In this document: in pieces, positions 55,415-64,000 of the stretch | How positions within the stretch are numbered: position 1 is the first letter of the stretch | How the letters are laid out: every line of letters begins with the position of its first letter | Source: Turbatrix aceti | Taxonomy: Eukaryota > Nematoda > Chromadorea > Rhabditida > Panagrolaimidae | Assembly (NCBI GenBank): GCA_963969345.1 | Contig: OZ017770.1 | Span: 8,007,246-8,071,245, forward strand | Reading direction: 5' to 3' | DNA length: 64,000 nucleotides | Translations under genes and position numbers: made by a program | Notes under the pieces: model-generated | What the model was told of the DNA's origin: nothing | Databases searched by the model: none | The model's input: only the letters and a program-made list of their open reading frames with translations

Positions 55415-57378
55415 TTATTGCTTGATGGGCTTTTCATCGGTGAATACGCTTTCTCCAATAATCTGAAAACAAAGGTACAATGAATGATATTATTCATACG
55501 TATTCTCTTAAAAATTAAATACGTACACAAATTTGTGGAGGCTTTTCGTCGCATTCAACGGTTTGTTTCTCATCGGGGTTCACGCTAGCTGACAAAAAGG
55601 CGGGAAGCTGTAGGTGCAAGTAATCTGCGAGAACGTAGGTGAGCCAGAGGAGGGCAGAGAGCGTGAACGTTGTCAGCATAAAGATTCGATTTGGCATGAG
55701 TCCCCGGGCATCCATAATTTCGCTAATGTAATACGCAATTACACCACATGAGCGGAAGATCTCGAGATATGGGGCGTACCAGCTGAAAAAAAGGAAGCAA
55801 CAGGATTATAAGGGGGCAATTCATGTGTCTGTGTGGCCTAAAATAAAACGCCAAAAACGCCTACCACAAATCAAAGATGGCACCAAACACTTGCATTGTG
55901 CAAACAAAGAATGCAATTTTGAGAGTAAAATCATTCCACGTTAATTCGAGTCGATCGTATTCAAAGTGCATAAATATGGCCAACAACAAAACAAAATGAA
56001 AGACGCAGTAAACCTTTTTCCAGCATTTCAGGATTGGATTATACTTGATAACAGGTTGTTTGACTTCTGGGACACCGGCAGCAGTCTCGACCAATGACAA
56101 CCAGTGGAAGAAAACTCTCGTTTCCATACCTGGGAACCAGCCAGGTGGATAAAAAACAGCTCGAATTTTATCCAGCGTAGTTTTGAAAATTGGCTGACCT
56201 TCAGCGTCCTTCATGCGCCACTTATCAAACAGCATCTCTTTGAGCGTGTGGAACTAAAATATTTATAACTCTATTTTAGGCTGTTTTTTGGGGGTGTTAA
56301 TGTTGCTAACCTGAAGCCACAGTTGGTTGAACGTGTTTTCATTGTGTATGAGACCATAGATTGGAGGATCGTCCTTGCGTTCGGCTTCAAACGTGAAAAA
56401 CAATTTATCCCAGATGATAAACACGCCACCATAGTTGCGATCTATACAGTAGGGATTTCTGCCGTGGTGAACACGGTGATGAGACGGCGTATTGAAAACC
56501 AATCCAAGAGGATACAAATCTCCTAGCACCTAAAAAGTCATCTTTTTTTTAACAACTTTTCGAAAAAAATAATTTCCGCGTAAAAAAACAAACACTTGTA
56601 TGCACCCAAAATTGAAAAATCTCGGAAAAGTACCGATGAACAAGGAAGACGGGCGGCGGAATGCAAAGTGCCTGAATAACGTCATAGATTGCGAGTCCGA
56701 CATCTTGAATAGCAGCCTGACGAAGAGCCGTAGATAAGTTGTAATACTCGCTGCTATGATGAATTGTATGCAAACCCCAAAAAAATCCAGCTTCTAAAAA
56801 TAATTTTCTTTTTGTAAAGTGGCTAATTATAACATCAATAGTACGAATTGTATAATCTCACCATGAACAGCTCGATGACCGAGATAATACATAAAATCCT
56901 GGAAAAACAAACAGAGTAACCATGTCCACGGCGAATCCCACGGTAGTTCAATGACGCGAAAATTGTTCCAGATAAAGACATAGGCAAAGATAGCTATTGT
57001 TCGTCCGCCAAATCTAAGTACTCTCGGGATGAGGGAGAAAAGAAGGAATTAAACTTACTTGAAGCATTGGGATAACATGCCAGCGCAAACAGAAGTAATA
57101 GTATCGTTGAGAGCAAAGCGATCACCCTTGCCCGTGACTCGAAGGAACACAAATTCTAAAAACAGCAGCGTTATCCACCACGCGCTGACTTCGATGTTGT
57201 AATTTGGCACTTCTTCCCAGGATTGGACAATGGTTTCGTAGGGACTGATAAGGTACCAGACATGGCGAAGATTGGTGAGGTCAAGTCGCTGGTAGAGACG
57301 GTAGTAGAGAGATGTATTGGTAAATACACGACCCAGGTAGTCTTCTATTGTTGTATTAGGAGCCACCAGAAATGTCAT
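55415..57378 (-). CDS. agmo-1: Alkylglycerol monooxygenase (fatty acid hydroxylase superfamily)
   Basis: Seven exons, 57378-57059, 57013-56862, 56793-56594, 56529-56311, 56253-55865, 55782-55527 and 55462-55415, sum to 1584 nt (527 residues). The diiron His boxes are in order: H-R-A-V-H-E (HxxxH), H-T-I-H-H (HxxHH) and H-H-R-V-H-H-G-R-N. Up to eight hydrophobic segments lie around them, as in membrane alkylglycerol monooxygenases. These cleave ether lipids to an aldehyde and glycerol with O2 and tetrahydrobiopterin in the ER. The C. elegans orthologue is needed for normal cuticle. The exon 3 donor is weak (GTTTGT). I chose it because it restores the spacing between H-T and the third His box seen in animal homologues. 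Confidence 0.93.
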
Positions 57379-58239
57379 GTTTGCATCTAGATGAACTGTG
57401 ATTTCCTGAAAGATACACTGACAATGAACTTCGTTTTTTAAAGCTCAAAAATAAATACGCACTACACTACACGCAACAAAGGATATGTATAAAAATCTAG
57501 CAAGGATATTTATCTCGTGATCGCTGTTTCAACGTAAATGAACAATGAGCGAAATGACAAAGTTATTTCACACAAAACGAAATATATATTTATGTGCATG
57601 AATCGAAAATGGGATGTTGAAGATGAGGGATCGCAAAAATTTCTTCTCCCTTTTCCTGACCTTCTGAAAATGAGCGCAAATGCGAGATTTGAAGATGCGC
57701 GATTGCTCTTCCTCTCCTTTGATCCGATACGCGAATGAACGGATGTGTCTTCTCTCTTCCGAAGCCATCCAACGGCGCATCCACGAGCAAAAAGAGGTAG
57801 ACACCCTGCGCAACAATTGTATTTATCTCGCCCGCCTTATCCACACGTCGACTAACTTAAAACTGGTCAGTCAGGGGGAGACGGGAATGGTCATGTTCAT
57901 CCGCCTCGCTTTCTTCTAGCAAATCTATAAACCCCCTAAAAGCGATAAAAAAGACGCGCGCAGGACAGCTTTTGTTTTTGAATGTCTGCATACCTTCCGA
58001 ATACGTGAGAATCTTGCTACATGTTTTTTGTGAAGACCCCAAAATTGCTATCGACGTCACCAATAAAATATAATAAAAAAAAGTTTCATGTTAACTAGGT
58101 CGACTTCTTCCCTCTTCGCTTGATTTGAAATTGTGTGGGATTTCATTCAAGATTTGCAATTTTCGCAGTTGTCAAATGGGGGTTATTATTTTCCATCGAA
58201 TCTTTTATTTGCAGTCACGTAGCCAAAAAATTGTTACTC
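57379..58239. other. Intergenic, AGMO promoter side and arrestin 3' flank
   Basis: Open frames at 57538-57919 on both strands look like shadows of one Lys/Arg-rich stretch and lack splice or start support. No gene called. Confidence 0.45.
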
Positions 58240-59714
58240 TTATGTACAGTCATGATAGAAAATATACTTTGGAGTAAATCCGACGCTTTTGTCGTCTTTG
58301 GCTTCGATCAGAGTGCCTTTTCCAAAAATGGAATCTGCAAAGCTGTGTGCAGCTGCTGTCACTGACAATTCTGAAACACTTGTTTTTTTTACACTGATCA
58401 TCTTCAAGATTTATCTTACCAGATAACGCGTCATCATCCCGAAACGTTCGGGGATGCGGTGGAGTCAAGTGATCTTCCGTTAGAGTTTGAGCCTTTTGAA
58501 TCGACGAAGTGTGTCGCAACGGGATGGTTCCTATGATTATCGGTGTTTCGCCGGTAAGCGATTGGTTGAAATACCCTTTAGTGACTATTTTAACCTGCAA
58601 GAAAGGGGGAATTGACTAATTGAGACATGGTGAAACAAACAAACCTTGAAGATGTAATCAATCTGGATAATGGTACAAACGTTGCAGCTGGGGACAATGG
58701 GTGGTATCGCAAGCATACGCATGTACGTCGAATGACTGTGCCGTGGTACCTGAAACTCACAGTGTGCTCTTCTTTTTCTTCAGTCAAGGACCATGCCTTC
58801 GAGTAATCCTCGTACCTTGAATTTTTCAATGTACTGCACGACAACGCGTGTTTCACGCTTATTTTCGACATCACTGTGCCGAGTGCCCAGGCCATAGTGC
58901 AAGTGATGCATCCGGCCTCTGTGGGCCGTAAAATTAGCGGATTCAATGAGTGCTGTCTCGATGCGAACTACGTCCTTGTTGCTGTTGTTGGCTATGTCCA
59001 TGGTCAGTGCTATGCTTTCCCCGGGCACGTACCCGCACTTAGAGAGCTTGACTACGGCTTCCAGTTGACCATTGTGAACACAAAAGGCGCCAACCTGTCG
59101 CTCGAATGCCTTCAGCACGGGGCACATGGCGTACGGAGTGGTGTTCACGTCAAAGTGTGGCACGACCGTAAAACCTTGTCTAGTGGTTTCATCAAATTTC
59201 CATAAACGCTCAATTTTTGCCTTGCAATAATACCTGATAAATCCGGCGCCTCCTGCAAAAAAATTCAGTCAACACAAAAAAGTTAAACAGGTTAATTGCC
59301 TTCAAAACTTGGCGGACAGTGTTTTGGAAGAACAAATTCAAATTGCAATTTGTGGTTTCCAGGATTGAGAACTTGTTCTTCATCTTCGCCGTTCCACAAC
59401 GTTTTTTGCACGTCAACGTAGAGTTCCGTCGCCGAGTAGGGTATAGCCTCGCTGTGAGTTGAACGATTTCTGAAAATTTTAATCACAATTCACATGTCAT
59501 AGATTGTTCCGGTTTACGCGTACGAACTGTACTGCTCCCAGAGAGTCCATGACGTATAGGCCTTTCCAATCATGTGTATCGTAACGGTTTTGGCCTTAAT
59601 GGCCTCCTTGCACTCAATAGAAACATGTCCACGCACTTTCTCGCCTGGAAGATAGACGCAGGGATCCTTAGTGTAGACAATAGAAAAATTATCAATTCCT
59701 GTAAAATTCCACAT
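58240..59714 (-). CDS. Arrestin-domain-containing protein (ARRDC/alpha-arrestin)
   Basis: Six exons, 59714-59524, 59469-59300, 59252-58816, 58749-58645, 58594-58420 and 58370-58240, give 1209 nt (402 residues). The N-terminal arrestin sheet starts M-W-N-F-T-G-I-D-N-F with the usual D-P-C-V-Y-L-P-G-E-K-V-R-G. P-P-S-F-E-G in exon 2 and C-G-Y-V-P-G-E-S-I in exon 3 mark the N- and C-domains. An in-frame start 93 nt earlier (59807) would add 31 residues; I prefer 59714 because it matches the start of the arrestin fold. Intron 2 begins GC rather than GT. Alpha-arrestins link membrane receptors to ubiquitin ligases; no PPxY motif was noticed in the tail, so the partner is unclear. Confidence 0.9.
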
Positions 59715-60267
59715 CCACTGGTCGTTTAAATTTGGAAGGACACATGAAAACAAACCACGGTCCAGGAGTGCAAGCTTTAACGTAAGATGTGGAAGATGTG
59801 AAGCCATGATGAGTCAACTGGAATGCCGATAAGCATGAACACAAATTAACGCTAAGCTTCGTTATAGTTTTCTTATTTTTTATGTATTGCTTTGTACACC
59901 CTACGCTGTCGGCACCATGACTAACAAAATAATATGTGTAGAGCATATGTGGAGCGGAATAAAACTCTTTTTTCAGCTTGATGTAACAATTTTCACCGAT
60001 TTATTTGCCAATTTGTTCCAATTTTTTTTCCAACTCCCTAAAAGCTGTATGCATGTATGCAATGAAACCGACAACGTGTCTCCGCGGCCTTGGTCTAATG
60101 TGTTAAAGTTGGCATCCAAGTGAGAGTGCAGATATTTATTTACTTTTTATGTAGCTGGCAATGCAACAGTTCAAAAATAAGAAATAGGGCTTTGAACAAT
60201 TGAAAAAACGACAAAAAATTACGGCTTTAAGAAATATATTTTTAAAACTTGAAAAGCCTGTCAATTA

Positions 60268-60822
60268 TCATATACAACCGAAAAAAACGTTCGTTTTGTT
60301 GAGAAAAAAGTAGAGCGCGCTTTTGTTAGACAAACTGTAATGGGTCAACAATTTTTTAATAAGTTTTTCTGTCATTATTGCAGAGGAAGTAATGAGATGA
60401 CCAACGAGGGGTTTAAAACGTAAAAAAATTCTGAAATAAATTTTCAACCAACGAAGGAAAACTTTTCGATCTCGGTGAAGCCTCTCCTCAACAAATAAAA
60501 GTAATTTATTCTTTGGCACACTTTTTATACAAAAGCATCTCGTGATAAAGCCGTCTAATTTTTCAAACAAACAAAACCATTGTTCAAACAAAACATTCAC
60601 ATCTATATTTAAAAAACCCGTGGCTCCTGCAAGATTTGGCAAACAAATTTCAAGACGGCATACTTTGTTTTTTTCGGTAAAAAAATCACACTGACTTGAA
60701 GATGAGGCATAGGCTTGCGTTTCATGTTCGTGCATGTCAACAAGAAACATCAGCCTAACATGTTTGCAGGCTTGCCGGGTGTGATACTCGTCGAGTGAGC
60801 CTGTCATTTCAGTTAAGAGCAA
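60268..60822 (-). CDS. 184-codon open frame just downstream of the CNG channel, hypothetical
   Basis: A long open frame for such AT-rich DNA, on the same strand as the channel and starting 63 nt past its stop. The product would have no signal peptide, scattered Cys, and a Lys/Arg/Phe-rich second half. It has no introns, no recognisable domain and a composition near random. It may be 3' UTR of the channel gene or chance. I keep it only because of its length. Confidence 0.18.
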   Translation of the reverse strand: MLLTEMTGSLDEYHTRQACKHVRLMFLVDMHEHETQAYASSSSQCDFFTEKNKVCRLEICLPNLAGATGFLNIDVNVLFEQWFCLFEKLDGFITRCFCIKSVPKNKLLLFVEERLHRDRKVFLRWLKIYFRIFLRFKPLVGHLITSSAIMTEKLIKKLLTHYSLSNKSALYFFLNKTNVFFGCI

Positions 60823-60884
60823 ACTATAAACTTGCGTTCATGATGCGTTCCGACAAGAGTCATGGAAGTATTTGTAAATGACAT

Positions 60885-63634
60885 TCACTCATCGGAATCA
60901 CTGTCTTCCTCGTCGTCTTCTGTCTCTAAAGCCAAATCCCGCAACTCGTAAAAACTAAGATCACCGGCGTCATCGCGTTCCGCATGCACGTCTTCATATT
61001 TGGCCAACTTTTTTTCCAAAATATCAATTCGCTTTTGCAGCTTGGTGGTTTGATTTACTTGTTCTGCGATCATTCTTGCTGTTCTAAAATATTTTACTTA
61101 AAAAAAGTATTTGAAAAAAAATGTTACTTTTTTCGTAGTTCATCCAACCGCTGTTGCAACTCTTCGGCAGCTTCTTCAGACGACCTGACGTCTTCTTGCA
61201 AGTTTTCGTCTAGCAAGTTGTCTTTTAATAGCAATTCTCGACCCTGGAATTTTTCATTAATAAAGAACAATTTTTCGGAAACCCACTTTTTGAATAAGCA
61301 TTCGACGGGCGTCAGGATACTCTCTAAGCGCTTCCCATAAATGATCTTTGCTTAGGGCAAACAAATCGGAGTAGCCAACAGATTTTATGCTTGCCGACCG
61401 TCTGTTGCCCTGTTTGTTGCCGGCAATGTTCAGTATGCTCAATTCACCGAAAACCGATCCTTCGTGTAGGTAGGCAATCACTTTGGTGTTTGTATCGTTT
61501 AAAACCTAAAAATAATTAATTCATAGCGATTTGTTTAATTTTTTAAATTCACCTGGAGCTTGCCGGTTCGAACGATGTACATCTCTCGACCGATGTCTCC
61601 TTTTCGGCAGACATAATCGCCAGGACTGAAAACTTGCTGCTGAAGTTTGAGCACCAACTCCGCTAAAAGTCCCGATTCGCAATCCTAAATTTAGATTTTT
61701 GTTGTAAAAATAATTTTCTGTATGCAATTTTTGTAACCTGAAAAATGCGGACTTTTCGCAGCGTTTCAAAGTGAACGTGCATGGCTATTTCGGCTTGCAG
61801 CTTTTCTGGCAGAACGTTGAGGACGTGTTGGTCGGCGAGAGATTGCTTGTTTGCCCACAGGTAGTCGAACCACTTGATGACACGAACTTCAAGCTAGAAA
61901 TTCAAAAAATGGTACATTTTATGTTTTTTTTGTTTGTTACCAACCATTTTGCTGACTTTTCGAAGCGCCATGTACTGTTTGATGCCGTCTACTCTGTTTT
62001 GGAATTCTGTTCTTTCGCTGCTCATGTTTGAAATCATGCTGCCTACATTTCCGACAATGGTGGCAAAAATGAGCACACCACACATCAAATCCAGCGTCAC
62101 AAAAGCAAACTCCTCATTATTAACCGGCCCGGGTACTTCTCCGATTGTTGTCAGAATCAGAGTCGACCAATAAAAGCTATAGACGTACCGACGATAAATA
62201 GTGTCTTCTACACCTCTAAAAATAATTAATAACCGAGAATGCAGAAAAAAGGCAAGCAGCTCTGCCGAGGTTTTTGGGGCATAATGAGCAATTACTGGTA
62301 ACGATAGCGTTTTGGGGCATGAATAATAACAACGTACGGAGGTAAGCTCTGAGAGTTGAGATTTCCGTATGTCCATCCATCGGAGCCCAGGCCAACAAGC
62401 ATTGAAACGAGAAAATATATACACGCGTTCCAGTGTATAAGCACCAATATGTAAAATATAACACAGGCAACGCGGAAGGCATTGGGGATCCGTATCCTAA
62501 AAAAAAAATTTTAAATAAAACAAAATGCATGTTATGTTGTCTTTATGTACCTAGTTTCTGTGACGCTAATAAAAGTTTGCATTCGCTCGAGCTTGAGCAG
62601 ACGATTGAATCTTGGGACTGGTCTGGCCGAGCTTGCTGCATATTGAAAGAGGTAATCAAGAGGTAAAACGGAAATAAGATCAATGGCAAAACGCTTGGAT
62701 TTAACGTATTTTTTTCTGATTGCCGTCAGATCGGTAACCAACAATCCCTGATCCAGGTAGCCTGTTCTAGCGCTTACAAAAAAATCAATCCAATAAACAA
62801 TATCCGTAATAATGTCAAGTACCATAAAAATTGGTATCCAAGATGGTGGTATGGTTTTTTGTTCGAAGAACACGCAGCGAAAAATGACAAACTGGAATAA
62901 AAAAATTTAAATTGTTTAACAAATTTTTTTAAAAACCAGCAAGTTGTACAAATATGCCAAAGACATGGTGCACACCCATTTGTAGTAATAATCGGCAGAT
63001 GAATCAACGACAAGTTTGCTATAGATAAATTTAGCAATGTTGCCTTCTATTGTAATCGCGTTTGAACTTTGGCTCACCGTATGCGCGGTATTTGCGTTCA
63101 TGCCGTATTTGTTAAAGAATTCCACCTGTTCTTGCATATTGACGTGTGATTCATCCTGCACGGCGTTTCTCCTGAACGTCATAAGCGTCTGCAAAACCCG
63201 ACGAGCTTGCAATTGTTTACGAAACAAACAACATTCCTGATACATACCTTTGCAAGCTTTGAAAACTTTAAGATCTTCATGGGTTCGCGTTCCGAGTTGT
63301 TCGTTTCGCTCTTGTTATTGCGAATAGCTTCCGGTTGAATAATTCTCTTCCTAACAACATCCTGGAACTTCAGATTAGCCTGTCTTCGCTTCACGGTGGT
63401 GTCATTGTTTGAAACGTAGTCATCGACGCCACCGGGCAGGTGGTCCAGGTGATTTGTGTTACTTGAGCTCGGTTGGGGAGACTCGGTTGCCGGAAGTGAT
63501 TGCGGAAATGATTTCATCTCTATTTCCTCTTTTGGAGAGGTCTTTCGACCCTTTGGCGCCGACACCACGCGATTGTAGACGTTGATGTTGCGTCGTCTGC
63601 CGTTTGGGGGACGCCGAGGCTGTTCGTCGTCCAT
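60885..63634 (-). CDS. Cyclic-nucleotide-gated cation channel, alpha-type (TAX-4/CNG-like)
   Basis: Ten exons, 63634-63248, 63188-62937, 62891-62551, 62496-62296, 62215-61945, 61893-61738, 61684-61553, 61505-61287, 61243-61128 and 61083-60885, sum to 2274 nt (757 residues). The order is a basic/Pro-rich N-terminus, S1, an Arg/Lys-bearing S4-like segment ([10 protein letters not shown]), S5, the pore T-T-I-G-E-V-P-G-P at about residues 416-424, S6, a C-linker (W-F-D-Y-L-W-A-N-K), and a cyclic-nucleotide-binding domain with [14 protein letters not shown] and [11 protein letters not shown]. The domain includes R-R-S-A-S-I, where the Arg binds the phosphate. A coiled-coil tail ([12 protein letters not shown]) and an acidic end follow. 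Pore Glu (T-I-G-E) marks an alpha-type subunit. It would act in sensory neurons. Confidence 0.94.
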
Positions 63635-64000
63635 GTCTGCTAAATCATTGATGCAACGGGTTTACAATATATTCGGCACGCTAAGAAGAGGAAATAACAG
63701 AATAGAACTTCTTCAAACGTACCGTTAAGCGAGTGTCTACCTGTGAGCGGCAGCTACTATGAGAAGCAGTCAAATTGTAGGTTACTGCCGGCATCAATCG
63801 TATGCATATGAAGAGTCCCAAGGGAGATACGTCGTCGCAAAGGTGCCGGTTTTCAATGGCCAACATCGAATTACAGTGGTCATTAAAAGTGTGCCGTTTC
63901 ATAAATTAGACATGCCGCGCGTACACGCAAATGTTCCACCGGCAAACAAACACCAAAACGTTTTTTCGACAAATCAGTCGTAATTCTTCCGGCATGCAAC
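63635..64000. other. Upstream region of the CNG gene, no gene seen
   Basis: An acceptor-like TTTAGCAG lies two bases before the start codon, which would fit a trans-splice site or a 5' UTR intron. No other feature is supported up to the window end. Confidence 0.4.

Noticed and set aside
1..64000. CRISPR arrays, operon-style ribosome binding sites, rRNA or tRNA genes
   Set aside because: None recognised; the sequence is eukaryotic, and no cloverleaf-like or rRNA stretch was found by eye.

Overview
The window reads as a nematode genome segment. It is AT-rich, and most genes are split by very short introns (many of 44-55 nt) with T-rich acceptors ending in TTTTCAG or TTTTAG. The gene content is nematode-like: a nuclear receptor with a divergent P-box (C-S-A-C-K-A), a TWK-type two-pore K+ channel, a cyclic-nucleotide-gated channel, an arrestin-domain protein, alkylglycerol monooxygenase, TFIIB and large Kunitz/lustrin-type cysteine-rich proteins. 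The species cannot be named from the sequence.

Layout. 1-18.2 kb: a decayed 3' fragment of a nuclear receptor, a secreted MACPF-like gene, a pepsin-like aspartic protease, the intact seven-exon parent nuclear receptor, transposon-rich DNA, a poorly resolved gene, TFIIB, then four more pepsin-like genes. All five pepsin genes are intronless and share a promoter module; the last carries a single in-frame amber codon. 18.3-26.1 kb: two diverged copies of a single-pass membrane protein gene flank a segment bounded by terminal inverted repeats and an 8-bp target-site duplication. That segment contains a small spliced gene and a foldback element. 28.2-45.4 kb: three tandem, same-strand paralogues encoding large secreted proteins with an EB-like module, five Kunitz domains and a long run of lustrin-type repeats. 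46.2-64 kb: ordinary single-copy genes, namely a tail-anchored protein, a hotdog thioesterase, a TWK channel, a peptide-type GPCR, AGMO, an arrestin-domain protein and a CNG channel.

Functional reading. The first 45 kb is an accessory region of secreted proteases, a pore-forming-fold protein and protease-inhibitor-type proteins. It has expanded by tandem, inverted and segmental duplication and is peppered with hAT-like miniature elements. The last 18 kb is conserved housekeeping and neuronal signalling content. Gene models were built by hand by joining exons in phase. For the NHR, TFIIB, TWK, GPCR, AGMO, arrestin, thioesterase and CNG genes the exon lengths sum to an exact multiple of three, which supports them. 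The Kunitz/lustrin genes are given as spans with domain order rather than exact exon lists.
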